DNA of 64,000 nucleotides, taken from NCBI GenBank assembly GCA_015345905.1, contig JADDTR010000001.1, forward strand, positions 682,001 through 746,000, read 5' to 3'. Each line of letters starts with the position of its first letter. Within the stretch, counting starts at the first letter, position 1. A program made the position numbers and the translations under genes. This document shows positions 1-16,900 of this stretch, piece by piece. This stretch comes from Aotearoamyces nothofagi. Taxonomy: Eukaryota > Ascomycota > Leotiomycetes > Leotiales > Tympanidaceae. The notes beneath the pieces are model-generated. The model had not been told where the DNA came from. It was given only the letters and a program-made list of their open reading frames with translations, and ran no database searches.

Positions 1-990
1 ATATCCGTACCCTTTGCAAAGCCCATTGCCAGCACATCCTCGGCTCCTCAGACATGATCATCGCCCGGCCATCATCCCGCCACCGTCCCATCTATACTTT
101 ATGCAGAGCCTGATCGGCACTGAGAAACTAGGCCTAGCACCAGGACTGCCAGGATCTCGAGACATCAGAAACACCCATCCCCTGCTCTCTGGTCATCCTG
201 TTCCCCATGCCCCGTCCTCACTGGAGTATGTATCCGTACTTACTGTACGTCGTCTTTCGCCAATCTTGGAAAAACGGTTGCCCAGGCCGACGACCCTCAG
301 CCAGTCATACGAAGCGCTTCATCCGCAGTGTGCTATTATGAACCCGACGAATCGCGAATGTTGTGTACTTGCCCCTATGCCTACCACGCTACATGCCTGC
401 CCATTCAATCATCCCATTCACAAATATCCATTTGTGATCCACCGATTGTGCACATTGACATCAAATATACCACACAATAGTGCCTACCAAGGTAGAACCT
501 ATCATAAAGGTAAAGCCGGACGATTCTTACAAAGTATGCTCACCCAACACCTAACAGCATCTTGGAGAAGTAGACTAGCCTACTTACATGGGTAATGGTT
601 GAATCGCTACGTATCACCAAATCAACTTTCTGCTTCGCCTCTATCCACACACTCCAAGTCATTTGTGGGTCGGTACTGGTGGGTTATAGGATTCCAGAGT
701 GAAAACCGCATCTCTGAATTGTCGCTCAACTAGATAGTGCTCTCCAGGGTATCATTTCTATCAACCGGCATGCCTGAATCTTCATTAGCCGTGTAGTGCT
801 TTCAAAATTGCGCCCCTATTACATCCAGATACGTTCCAGCGCCGACGATGCAAGCACTCGGGTTTGAACGCCAACATGCCTTTCGCCTTAACCCTTCCTA
901 TATATTTATTGTACGCAGTGTGTGAGAAGATTGCGGGTAAGTAACCATCGCAGAAAAGAGATCGTTGCTTCGTCAAGTTTTCTCTGACCG
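1..990. other. Left-edge stretch, no firm gene
   Basis: No gene model is convincing here. On the plus strand at about 300-475 one frame reads VCYYEP, then LCTCPYAYHATCL, a Cys/His spacing like a RING or PHD finger. A plausible intron (GTATGT...CCCAG, about 229-293) sits just before it. This could be the last exon of a gene entering from the left, such as an SLX1-like or other RING protein, but the second half of such a finger is not visible. A 193-codon open frame at 14-595 lacks an ATG at its beginning and has no recognisable motif. Confidence 0.25.
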
Positions 991-3900
991 TCAGAGATAG
1001 ATATCGCCACCAATGCCCTCAACCCATCTCCGCCACGCCTCTTCATAAGCTAACTCCAGATCTGAAACCCATCTTTTGGTATCGAAAAGTGCGCTGCTCC
1101 ATCGACTTTCATACAATAGCTTTCGGAGCTCTATCAATCGACCAGTTCCTATTCCCTGTCGATCATAGACAAGCCCATTCGCAAGCCTGACCGCAAACTC
1201 TTCGTACTGATCTTCATGCCCTGCAATGAGTTCTGAGGCTGCTCTACTCCCTTCTGCAGATTTTGGCAACGCCCCTGTGAGAATGGAGGCCGCCATACGA
1301 GAGCACATCTTGTATTTATACCGAGGTAGTGTTAAGAGAGGTGTTGATGACCACAGAATGTCAGCTGCTGTAGTATGAGCATTGCACTCCGGGGTATCAA
1401 GAAATAGATCACAAATGCGCGCTCTTGAGATGTGTTGATGCTTTGGAGCCACATCAGTAAACCAGATCCGAGATGCAACTTCTTCACCTGCCCAAAGCCT
1501 AGCTGTCCTCTTCAAGTTACTTTCCCCAAGGTCAGGAAAACGGAGGAGCCAAAGAATGGCCTTTGGGACCTTGGATAATATCCGAAGCCAGGTACGGAAA
1601 GTTGTCGGCTCAATCTAATTACCCGAAATCTTAGTAAGGTAGACGAATAGGATTGAAGTGAGCCACTGACCTTGTATAGCTGGTTGAAATTGCCTAGAAT
1701 GATAGCATCGTCGGATAGGTTCGGGAAGAGTTCCTTCCTCATCTTCCATCTTTTATCTTGTTCTTCTTCCCAAGGTAATTGATTATCTTGACTGCTTTGG
1801 CGATGATCACAACAGAAGAAAGTGTCGCGGCAGAAGATTATATTTTCTGAATATACCCATTGTCCCTCTTCTATTGACGTGTCATCACATAATTGATCCT
1901 CTAGTTCAATGTTTCGTCTCCACGGACGCAGCGTCTCTGGAGGTATGGCGATTTCATCTGCGAGAAGATAATCACACCATTCTGCACCAAGCGTCCCTGC
2001 AAAGCCCATAAATGACATCTGTATGGGTGCTGGGCGTGCTGCAAACACCTCATTCCGTGCCCCTCTAGTATAGCCATTAAGATTGACAAGAATATGGATT
2101 CCATCTTCTACAATCTGCTGGACGATTCTATCGGAGGGCCACGTGCTCACGTCACGGAATACTGGAGCTTCACGCTCTATTTGGTGCCTATGAACAGAAT
2201 GGTCGCTTGCGGTTGTAGCATAGCAAAATGCTTTGGCCTTGCATCTATCGTGCATTCCAAAAACTGATTGCATAAGATGTGCCAGTGGATGATTATTGAA
2301 ATCAGATGAAACGTAACCAATGTTGAGGTTTGGGTTCGGCGGGGGAGGAGGAGGATAAACCGTTGTCGACAGCCATGGTGCCCGTAGGGTAGAACATGAA
2401 ATTCTAAGTGCGTTCCTTTGAGATATCATCCTGATGTCTTTCGCAGAGAGGGGGCAAGTGAAAGTGTGAAAAGGTAAAACGGTAGGAGCTCCGGGAAAGG
2501 GAAGAACACCGGGTATTTGTGGCCGAGAATAGGTGTTGTGAGGGAAAGCCTTCTTCTGTATGAATCTGTCCCTATACCATCGGTGCGTAGCTCTCTTAAT
2601 TGCCCGTTCGACAAGCCGCACAATGCGGGCTCCCTCCCAAGGTTGTCCTGCCCACGAACTCAGCATATTTCGCATATTCGCTGACTTCTCGTTAGACCAT
2701 CGATTGCCAGTGTCGGCAATTTCTAATTGGTGCAGCATTGCTGGGAGGACATCGTTGTTGAGGATTCCACGACCCCAATTAGAGCCGTCATCCAGCTGCT
2801 TCCCTACAATGCTGATCACCCGCTTCATCCACCCCGCACTTATTCCTCGAGCTTTAGCATCACAAAGCATGCCGTCGTCATCTACGTGCCACCGGTCGTG
2901 TCTCCCCCCCTCAAGGACAACACCCCCTCTGCCTGTCCAATCGCAAACCGAGTTGAGAGCATTGGCAAGGCCACACACTGCCTCAGCAAAATCGGGATTT
3001 GAGTTCACAGCACGCTTATAATACCCGATAGCATCGCTTATCCGGCCCTGGTCTTTCACAGCATTGGCTAGGTTAGCCAGGGCTATATCAAAGTTGCCAT
3101 CACAAGCAACCGCTTTTTCGTACATCTTGATGGCAGCCGCAAGTTGGCCAATGTCTTTCAGCAAACTACCCAAATTAGTGTATAAGTGAGCATGTCGAGT
3201 GTCTAGATTTAAACCATAATTATAATAGGCCAGGGCGAGAGCAATTCCACTTCCAGGGATCACCCCTGGTATCGAAGGAAGACTGTTCTTGTCTCTTACA
3301 TGCGCATTCTGGGAGACGAGTTGTTGTATACTGGCGAGAAGTATACCAACATTGTTAGCCGTTGATGGGCTTGGCTGTAATGAGAGAGACAAGTAGTAAA
3401 GAGCTAATATTTCATCGACTCCTGATGGTCTTCGTGGCACGTTGAGCGGCTGGGGTCTATTGAAAATGTCAGGTATTACTATAAATTGCGAAACATTTAA
3501 AACACTTACGGGTCAGTGGCTGCAGCAGTAGACATGCCGTCTTGAAAAATCTTTGCAAGTGATAGCAAAGAATTACTCGTTGTAGATATTGCTGCATTCT
3601 TAGCAGCCCCTTCAGAGACGTAACGAAGGCCGGGGAGCTGGCCATGCTTAGAAAATACAAGTGACGCCGTCCGAAGAGCCTTATCTGGCGGAAGTAGCAA
3701 TGGTACAAGAGTTTTTTTCTGAGAGCGGGGTGCCTGGAGATCGTGGTCAGTTACCAATGCAAGCTTTACATGATATAGGATAATAGAGTAAGAGCCAGGT
3801 TTGCCTAGGGAATCAAATAGTGATCGTTAGTCCTGTTCTAGCATAAGCATGACATACCGAAGCTGGATTATAGAACGATTTTCCTTTATTCCCGGCCAAG

Positions 3901-6226
3901 ACTCCATTGTCTACCGAGACAGCATGAATAATCCTACGGATCAGACCCTGGATGCCCTGCATCCTGCGACCAGCACTGATCAATACAGCGTCTTCAAAAG
4001 CTTGAGAAGCCCTGGCTACATCTCCTAAAGCATATAGCATATTTCCTTTAGCGTGCACAAGTGCCAGCATTCTTCCATTTTCTGATCCAGGTATTGCAAA
4101 CCCGCTCGATCCAAACCCAGGCTGACTAGTGATAGTATCATCATTAAACTCAGGTAGCGTCCCTAAGTTTCTTTCAACATCGAAATCAAATACTAGATGC
4201 TCAGATGACGGCAAGTATGTTGAATCACATGAGGAGCGACCGTCACTTGATGCATCACTTGCATCGCGATGTTCATCAATTTCAGTGGGTTGAGAGCCAA
4301 CGACACGCAGTGAGCACTCGACATACTCAATTATGCTGATGGCTTCGGACCCTCGATGGTCTGCGCAAAGAAGACCGACCAAATGTTCAACTGCTTCGAA
4401 ATAGCATGGTCGAAGTTTAACAGACTGCAGCCAGTACCGCTCAGCTTCTTCCTTTCTATTCAGGGATAAGAGGGTAGCAGCGAGGTTAGATATAGCTTCG
4501 ACGTGACTGCCAATCCGTTAGAGTACTTCAAGTATTAAGAGATTATGACTGGCCTTGGATCTATCGTCACAATCTTATTGTACCAAATCAAAGCTGTTTG
4601 GTAGTCTTCGAGTCCATACGCGAGACACCCGCCTAGTAACATCCCATCAATCCAATGCCATCCACTTTCTTCGCACAGATTGGTGAGCATTTCAAGTGCA
4701 GTCTTTGCGCTGTCTGTCGCACACGGTCGATGAGGATTGTGGGCATATAATGACGTTGCGCTATTTCCACTGTGTCTTCGTACGATAGGAGGTTGTCCGC
4801 GGTCAGTGTATAGCGTGTAGCCATTCACATGACCACCAATTGATCGTTTCTCTTCCAGCGTGTTGATGAGAGCATGGGAAAGGCGCGTTGAAGTACTCGT
4901 TACCGGTTCTGTGTTTAATTCTTCTGCCTTTGAGAACTTCCAATCATCAATACGTGCTGTAGGTTCCGCTGGGCAGTGTGTGGCAAAGCTAAAGGAAGGT
5001 TGACGTGGAGGTCTAGGGTATATGCTCGTTTGCGAGTATGATCTTGTCAAGCCATGTGCTCGCCTTGCATGCTGTCTGTCTTTCTTTGAACGATGCAAGA
5101 ACGCGAGAAGATCAATATAGACACTGTGCGCCCAAACGAGTACCTTCTCTTTAAATTGAGCATTAGGTGGTTTTCCGGCAGTATTGAATAGCAAGCTACC
5201 ATCTCCAGTTGCAAATATAGAATGTGAATTGGCACCGCCGGATGTAAATGATGCGTGTTGTGATGCTAATTGAGTGCTGGACCTGATACTCGAATCTAGA
5301 CTGTCAAAGCCTATATTTGAGTCATAATAACGTTGGTACGTGGGAGAAGTAGCACTATACAAAGTTCCTAGATATTGACTAGTTCCGGGACGATCAAGTA
5401 TAAAGGACGGATATCCTTGGAAAGCAGGAGATTGGTTTAGATTATGATACCCAGTATCCCGGATGGCTGCAGGCCTGTATGGCATGAACTGGCCATCAGG
5501 CCAGTATGGTCCATAGAATCCCTCATCATTGGATGCGGTAGGTCCAAGGCAAGACTGATAAGGGGGTTGAAGAACAGTGGGGGTTTGCATGCCGTCATAC
5601 AAGAAGTAGGTAGGTGCTTGATGCATAGGAATGCGCTCGAATATTGTGTTGGATCCATTCATTAGTGGTGGAAGGCGTGTCAGGTCCTCAAATCCGGTAT
5701 TTTCTACATCCCATATAGTCTGCGTAGAGCCTTCTGGCTGGATTTGGCCTGCCAGCTGTTGGTACCAGCCAGGATTATTAGGTTCTTGTCGATGGCTGGT
5801 AGTATTGCTGAAGTGGGTTCTTGGGTAATGGGGCTCAACAGATTGAGTACCTGATACTGGTAACACTACGTGTTTCAGGGCTGGTGGGTTCGTCGACCAC
5901 TGCACTGAAGATCCATCATATCCGGCCGAAAGCGTGCCACTTGGCGTCTTCCTACGAAGCATATGTTCTGCGGCATTATGATCTCTCTGATCGTGGTTCC
6001 TATACCCAGTAGCAGTTTGTGATGCTGAATGCAGTCGGACAGGGTACGCATACTGCGGAGGTGCAAGGCTCGCAGGCGTGGGGTGAGACGGCGATATTCG
6101 AAGGGGTGATGGACGCGATCTTGTTGGAGTAGACAGGGTAGAGCGAGGCCGATACAATCCGTCTCGATTTGGAGTGTCGAATGCCTGTATGTTCCGCGCC
6201 GGAGCGTGAGCGATCTGAGGGAGCAT
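991..6226 (-). CDS. O-GlcNAc-transferase-like TPR protein (glycosyltransferase family 41)
   Basis: Predicted to transfer GlcNAc from UDP-GlcNAc to Ser/Thr of nuclear and cytosolic proteins. The ATG at 6226 opens a 558-codon exon. Its first two thirds are low-complexity (Ser, Pro, Gln, Tyr) and its end starts the TPR region (CLAYGLEDYQTALIWYNKI). TPRs continue through 4506-3000 (for example HAHLYTNLGSLLKDIGQL). The catalytic half begins with NIGYVSSDFNNHP and runs through LVNLNGYTRGARNEVFAARP to DLFLDTPECNAHTT, a classic family-41 signature. The TGA stop is at 991-993. There are about six exons and about 1,600 residues, longer than animal OGT because of the N-terminal tail. Introns read cleanly at 3.5 kb (TDP/PQPL) and 1.65 kb (YK/IEPTTF). 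The first intron (4507-4553) appears to use a GC donor. Family assignment is strong; the exact splice near 3.83 kb is uncertain. Confidence 0.9.
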
Positions 6227-7662
6227 AGTGAGGGGCGCGTAGTACTGCTGGAGAATAACAAATGGGTATCGACTGCATTAACGGACACGCAAAATACTGT
6301 AGAACAGACTGACAGTTTCAACAGCTCCAAGAAGTGCCAATGCCTGCACGGAAAATAATAGCTGTAGCGTTGCAGGTCATCTCCATCTGTGCTACAATGT
6401 GCTGTATCCCAAGTTAGGTATCTCGAGGAGTGTCAAGAAATTAGAGCAGGGAGACTCTTCACGATGGACGGCAGCGCCTTGAGGCTATAGTCGTCATGTC
6501 ATGGGCCGGTAACGCAGCCTCAACGACACATATCGTAGGCAAGAAGCAGTGTGTGGATTATAGTAACGTAGTTATGATTGTAGATAAAGATAGATATATA
6601 CATACATTATAGGTTGTACGGAGAAGTCTGACAAGGCAAGATGACTCGCTGAATCATTCAACACGGTCGTCCATGCAAGGCCTCGCATGTAAGACAGGGG
6701 TGCCGCTGCAGCACGGCCTTTTTTCGTATTACTCCTACATAAGTTGTAGTGCTTCTATGTATTTATCATACAATACGTCAATGAATAGCCTATTCTGTCT
6801 ACAGAGAATAGCAAATCCCAATATGCGTACTACTTGTTTGTATATGCCATTACTCGTAGTGTATAGGTATTTGAAGTATGAAAACTACTATAAGTTCGTC
6901 AAGCAACGGCACAATTAGCAGGTGTAACTAGGTATGCAGAACTGTCAGAAATAAAGGCGTCTAGATATATAAATGGTCTAGCAATTCTACAATATTTTAG
7001 CTGTTGGCAAATCACGACCTTTTAATTTAAATTCGCATGCAATCAGGAAAGGATGCATGTAATCATCAAAGGTACAATCGTTTTTTTCCCCCACAAAAAG
7101 TCGGCTTATGCATGATTCCCACCAAGGCCAATAGTCCCAATAGATTCAATAAAGCAGTATACAGCTTCGAAAGGTACCTGATATATTTATTTAGCACCTA
7201 TGTACAAATCTCACTATAGAATTCTTCCATGGGATAGCAACGCCAGATCTTATAATAGCATGTCTCTACTAGCACAGAACGAAAGAGCAGCGTAAAGCTA
7301 CACGCAGCATGATTCACGAGTATTTTATCTCCCCATCCAATAGATACCGGATTTTATATATCATGTAGACCAGAAAAGATGGACCCCCACGTCCACATTG
7401 GACGCCGCGGTGAGTAATCGGTCAAGATGCTCAGTCTCCTTCCTTCAAAAATAGGCCGATACCACAGATTGAACCAATCCTCAAGGGAATGGGGGTAAGG
7501 GCCAGAGTGTTTGGGAAGTAATAGGTAACATGGAGCACACCAGTCACGAATACATGTTCACCTGATGAGTGCGATTAGGAACGTGTTAGAATGCATGTTT
7601 TCACAGCTTGTAGTGAAGTATGAAGCGCTGTTTACACTGCAAAGGAAAGCCTGAGAAACCCT
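6227..7662. other. Intergenic, 5' side of the OGT-like gene and 3' side of RPL12
   Basis: No coding frame with a recognisable motif. The stretch becomes AT-rich from about 6540 and holds only short chance frames. It must contain the OGT-like gene's promoter and the RPL12 3' UTR. No RNA gene was seen. Confidence 0.6.
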
Positions 7663-8419
<757 letters not shown>

Positions 8420-8876
8420 GATTACGATTGTTTGCGGGTGCTCTTACAATCGTCGATGTTGTCGTGTCTGTTTCGTGAAGTTCTCGAGGTCTTTTTTTGT
8501 GGGTGAGCTAAAGTAGCCCTAGAAGCGAGATGCCTCAGGATCTCAAACGTCAGGCATGACAATGATGACATAAGCGAGGCTGAATGAGGCTGGCGAAAGT
8601 TTTGTACGGCTAGGGCAATAATTTGCGGGGACACGGACAAAATTTCTTTACTAGAAACATGATAGAAGGACATGTACATCATATGAACGGTTATAAGTGG
8701 GGCCATCTCGGGGATACGGTCACATTTCCTGTGATTCACTGCATTCAATTCTTGAGCTACAGCCAAGTATCGAGGTTTTTAATGATACATCTATTGGTAC
8801 GCAATAGGCAATGGTATTCTTAGATGTGAAATCCGACCCGCTTCCGAATCATTCCAAAATGCTGTTTTTTTTGCTA
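8420..8876. other. Spacer between SEC23 stop and RPL12 start
   Basis: About 460 bases with no motif-bearing frame. By position it holds the RPL12 promoter and the SEC23 3' UTR. A T-rich/A-rich stretch near 8860-8875 lies directly after the SEC23 stop and may serve 3'-end formation. Confidence 0.55.
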
Positions 8877-11452
<2,576 letters not shown>

Positions 11453-11782
11453 CTCGCGGGTGACTTTGAAGACCCCTCACAGGCTCGATGGTGCGTCGAA
11501 GGATTCTTTCTGAAATACCGGCAAGTTTTTCGACCCGGATACAACTTATCTCTTGATCGCAACTCCGAAATTTGTCCTTGAGGCGAAGTGATATGGACAA
11601 TTCGAAATATAGGTGCGATACATAATAGATGCGGCCAGCTTGCCTCGCCTCGCTAGAACCGCACTGGTATGGGTGGTACCTTCTGAAGCTAGCGCGTTAT
11701 GGTTAGACTAGATATGGCTGTTGTATGAAATTTATTCTTTCTCGTCTCTTCTTTTGTTCAACATAACGCCAGCTTCAAAACA

Positions 11783-11948
11783 TTACTTAACGGCAACCTC
11801 GTCCTCATAGTCGGCGAGGATGTTTTCGCGCTGAGCGAAGATTATCTCCACCCGTTGCTGGGCGCCTGGCTTCGAGAGGTCGTTACGACCTTTTTGAGAA
11901 TTTAGGAATCAGCTGAGGTTACATACATATAGAGAGAGCTCCAGCCAT
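11783..11948 (-). CDS. Possible short gene or surviving 3' exon, unrecognised
   Basis: A reading that ends RVEIIFAQRENILADYEDE-VAVK before TAA at 11783-11785 looks like ordinary fungal coding sequence. A 37-base intron (11890-11926, GTATGT...AAAAAG) would join it to an ATG at 11948, giving a 42-residue protein. Just upstream on the same strand, about 12170-11995, another 58-codon open stretch (containing INSYLGPKLKNPASVKDTHE) ends at a TAG. Both could belong to one gene cut off by the AT-rich island. I do not recognise the protein. The 330 bases from here to the SEC23 start at 11452 hold the SEC23 promoter and nothing else I can name. Confidence 0.25.
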
Positions 11949-11989
11949 GAAAGGATTTCCCCTGGTTTGAGGGTTACCATCTAGCACAG

Positions 11990-13930
11990 ATTCTCCTCGT
12001 GTGTATCCTTCACACTGGCAGGATTTTTCAGTTTTGGTCCCAAATAGCTGTTGATCATCAGATCAATCGTCAGGATGGATATTGCAATAATTTTCCTCTC
12101 GATATTTAATGCTGAACTTTCCTTTAGCCTTTCTTTAACATACAACATAACATGATCTTTAAGCCGTTATGCTGTTCTTGTTGGTAAAGTATTTATTAAT
12201 GTTTGCCTTGGAGAATGGAGTCACGCATGTACAATAGGCATGCATATGTGAGGAATACTAGTCTCGACATATCTAATCTTGCCTGACTTGAAGACCTTGG
12301 ATTAGATCGAATTATTATTGCTTAGTTTCGTGACGGTACGTCACGGTATTAGATCTTATCAATCTACAATCTTCATATTATTATATATACCCCGTTCTAC
12401 GTGAACCATTATTCATATGAGCTCAGTGTGATCGATAGCTTTACGTTCTTTAAAATGGTCACCTATTGTTCATGTAAGTACTTACCTAGGTTAAATTACA
12501 AGTTAACGTAAGTAAATACGGTTATTACCTAGACCTACCTTACTCCAAATATTCTGATTATTTGAGCCTAATTATCAATCAAATATAAAAACGACTACAT
12601 ATTTGAAAATCCCACAACAAATCTGCGATATTTATCAATTTTAGAATATGTATAAATACATTATGATATAAAAAATAATATGATACATGGGTAGAAAAAA
12701 AACCTTAAATTCAAAATTGTTGCTACGTACAAACTCGGATTACAATACTACAAAATAAGTATCCTAGTAAGTACTAACTGGCGCACATTAAATAGGTAAC
12801 CTATCTGATAGTAGATTGAAAACTTACTGAAGGTACCACCACCTACCTGACTAGGTGTCATTTTGAGCCCAAAATGTATTTTCTGAATTTGACCTATAAC
12901 TTTCGCCTATTTAAGAAGAGCAGTAAGTAATTTACTACTGTACTTAGTTAGTACTTAGGTACCTAGTACCAGGACCTACCACTCAAACCTACTGGGTATG
13001 TACATTGGTATCTTAAAAAGATTACAATCATTTGTTGACTCGAACCTACCCCAAATATTCTGTTCTAAAACCAATTCTTATCCAACAACTACATATTTCG
13101 CAATTTTCACACAAATTTGCGTTAGATGTAGTTTAGTTTTTAAACACTTAAATAAATACATTTTACACGACAAAGACGAAGGCAGGTGGGTGTAGGCAGA
13201 ATCAGGCACGTATAAGTACTTCTGTCCTACCCTTACAGCACCTTAAATAAGTAAGTATGAAAGGAGTAAGGATTTTACCCGTTGTATTACTTAGGTACCT
13301 ATACTTCATCTGTGATTTGGTACTAGGTCCATTATACCTCGGTGGTAGGATACTACTACTAGTAATAGTACATTATTCAGACAGTATAGTATATACCATA
13401 CTAAGTAAGTGGTAATAAGGTGATTATTGGCAATAGGTAATAGTTGACCTTTATGCTATAATGTATTTATGTATACTTGCTTACTTATAGTAGGTACTTT
13501 ATTTGGCAGTGTATTAGGTACTACTTTCATATATACTTTCATATTTATTTGATACATTTTAGGGGGTCAATACAATCATAATATTTGAGGTAGAGAGAAG
13601 TGTCGACAGCGACCCTATACCCTGTGTCCAGTAGGATAAGCTACCTTACCTACCTTACTTACTTAAGGCATTTTTACCATGTACCAACCCGAATAACTAA
13701 CTGTAGATATTGATCTGGGATTGTACGATAGACTTGAGCTGTGATACTACCTCTGGCTGAATTAGAATCTCTAAACATTTGTGGTCAAATTTGTCTCTAG
13801 CCGAGGTCCTTTCCTACTTGTATAAATATAAATATATACATATATACTTCTAGCTTGTAGTTCAATTGAACACCTATTACTCTAGTATTATTCATGTCGG
13901 TGATTCTCTATCAGGAAATGGGGGGGTCCT
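11990..13930. other. AT-rich non-coding tract with dense TACCTA/TAGGTA motifs
   Basis: No gene is supported. The sequence is AT-rich and nearly free of CpG, with many scattered CTACC, TTACC, GTACCTAGGTA and AGTAAGTA words between 12470 and 13690. The same words recur in the intergenic tracts at 34.5-34.7, 50.5-52.0 and 57.7-58.1 kb, so they may be a general feature of this genome's spacers. The zone looks like the proximal edge of the RIP-type island that follows. Confidence 0.55.
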
Positions 13931-16900
13931 GATCAGGGAATTTCTCGCTTGACAGTCCTGCCACTTGGAGACGTCAGCTGTACAGCTGCTAGCAGAGAAC
14001 TCCTCCAAGCTCGGTGTATAAATCCTATACTACTTTCTATATCTGTTGCTGCTCTTTCCTTACTTACAACCTTTCTATACCTTTCTCGGCACCTAGCCTT
14101 GACCACCCTTACTGCCCTGCTCGTCTCGGCCTTATCTCAATCTGGTACTACTATCTATACTACTCTCTCAAATCTCTAAATTACAGGGCTTGACTTGCTC
14201 TCCAATTTACTTGCAGTATTGTAAGTTCTCCTCTCTTCTCTACTTACAGATATCAGACTCTGCTTTACTGCTAACAATCCTTGTTTAGCTGAACTCAGCC
14301 TTATCGATACTTCTACAGCTAGATAGCTCGAAGGTATAGTCCAATTCTCTCTGTTGCTTTAGATCCTAATATATTGTACTTGTCTACAAGGTTTCCTTTC
14401 TTAGCTACTACTAAACCAATAATCAGAATCCTTTATCCAATATTCAGAGCTCTAGTAGACTTTCTACAAGGCTCTCTATCTATATTGACAGATATACTCT
14501 GATATAGATTAGATAGAATCGAGTATCTAAATAGAGGTAGTTTAGTTGAAATAGTCTATTGAATTCTAAGTACTTCTACAATAGCAGCTGTACTGAATCT
14601 ATAATAATATAGTAGTATAATAGAAAGTAAAGAGTATCTAAGTAATAGTAGTAAACTTAGTATATATAAGTAGAGCAGTTGACTAGATCTATAGATTGAT
14701 ACTACTATTGGACTATCTTATCTGACTAACAAGTTGTAGATCTCTAATACTAGTACAATTTCAAAGTTGTAGATGATTGATATCTCTACTTGATATAGAG
14801 GATATAGTAGAAATAGACTAATATAGCTGAGTAGAATCTAGCTCAGCTGATATAGGATTCTATACTTTGGAGTATAAGTTTCTTGATTAGCTAGTCTATT
14901 GTATATAAATCTCTCAGTCTTGCTACTATTCTAGACAGTCTTTATAGAAATTATTGATAGATATATATAAAGCTGTAGTACTAGACTAAAAAAGAGAGTT
15001 CTTATAGAATCTATTGAAACTTAGTATCAAGAGTAGTAGACTGTATAATAGTTCAGTCCAGTCCAGTCTAGAGAGTAATTTATAGACTGTTTCAAAGACT
15101 GGACTATTTAGATCTAGACTAGACTAGACTATAAATAAATAGTCTGATCTCAAATAGAAAATAGAGACTGTTTATAGAAATAGTTTGGTCTAGACTGAAC
15201 TGGACTATATAGTCTAGTCTAGACTGTAAAGAGCTGTTCTTAGAACTCTTATAACTATTTTTAGAAAAAAGATTTTATAACTTTCTTTGTCTATATAGAA
15301 CAGTAATACTCAATAGTAATATCCTTAGTATTAGAATTGTAAAAAAAAGTAGTAATTAGAGTATTTAGAAAAGAAACAGTCTAAGATCTCTAGAACCAGA
15401 CCAGACTATTTCTAAATAGTTTGGTCTAGTCTAGACTATTTATTTATAGTCTAGTTTTAAGAACTATAATATAGACTATTTAAAAATCAAGGTATTTAAA
15501 GACCGAAATAGACTGCTTTTTATAGTTTGGTTTAGTCTAGACTGTTTATTTACAATCTGGTCTAGTTAGTCTAAAGAGTACAGTCGGCTCTATAGATCTG
15601 ATTTATCTTCTTATAAGGACTTAGTATTAAAGTCTACTAGATATAAGAAGAAGTAGAGTAGATACTTCTACTATTCTATATATCTGTCTAGATTCTAGCT
15701 TATAGATAGACTAAGATCCAGTAATATCTCTTCTAAGATTATATACTTTTTACTTATCTATATCTCCTCTATCTTTCTATCGATCGAGAGATAAAGCTAC
15801 AATTAATATAGCTAGAGATAATAATCAACTAGAAGTAGTAGTTCTATAAGTAATTATATTGTAGACTGTATATAGAATTTATTAAAGCTATATTATACAA
15901 TATAGTTATTTCTATAGATTATACTACAAATAAGGAATTTCCAAGGAGATAATAGTAGATTGAAGAGATAGAACAGTTAGAGGAGACTAAGGCAGAGTAG
16001 AATTTGTAGAAATCGATCTAGTATTGAAGAACTAGTAGTAGAGCTGCTTTGAAGGATATATATAAGAGAGCTATCTGCCAATAGATTGAACGAGAATTTA
16101 TAGAGCTGCTATTTAAAATCTCCTTTCTGCTTCTATTCCAACTTGTAATAGCTTCTTTAAAGGTTATCTCTTATAAATATATTCCAACAAAATAGTAGTA
16201 CAATAGCAAGTATCAATACTCTAGCGTCGATAAACAGTCTAGTACTTATTATAGAAAGCAGCAAGGCAAGCTGAGTATTTTGCTTGAGAAAGTGCTACAA
16301 TCGTTGATTGTAGAAACTCCTAGTGATACTTGTAGAGTTGGTAAGAAGAGTAGATATAACAATGTCTACAAAATAATTGTAGATAAATCGGTAAGACAAG
16401 GGATCTAAGATCTTGTATCTATCTCAAGTACTGAAGTCTCTCTTAGCAGCAGTACTATAGATCAAGATATACTTGGCAGAGAGACCAACTATAGCCAGAT
16501 CGAATTTATAGATAGACTGAATTATACAGTAGGCAAAAATCAAGATATAAAGCTAACTAAGGTTGTAGAGAATAGTACTGTCGATAATAATTCTTCAAAC
16601 GACTTCGACTCTATCTTTGGCAATATCAATATCCTTTTCAAAGAAGAAGTCAGCTCTGTAATTGAATACAATAATAGCTATACTACTAATCTATATATAG
16701 ATATATCTATCGATCAGATCAACAGCTTGGTATTAGAGAAGGAGTTTGCAAAGAGTGATATACTAGACTATAGCTCTCTTCAACTTATAAGACAGCAAAT
16801 CAATACAAAACAAAGAAGGGGCAAGAGTTAGTACAATTTCCTTAATACCAAGTATATATCTGACGAGTTGTACAGGTGATTTGTCGATGATTATCGATAG

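Noticed and set aside
14-595. 193-codon open frame at the left edge
   Set aside because: It starts without ATG, runs straight through a good intron signal and shows no motif; a different frame at 300-475 looks more like protein.
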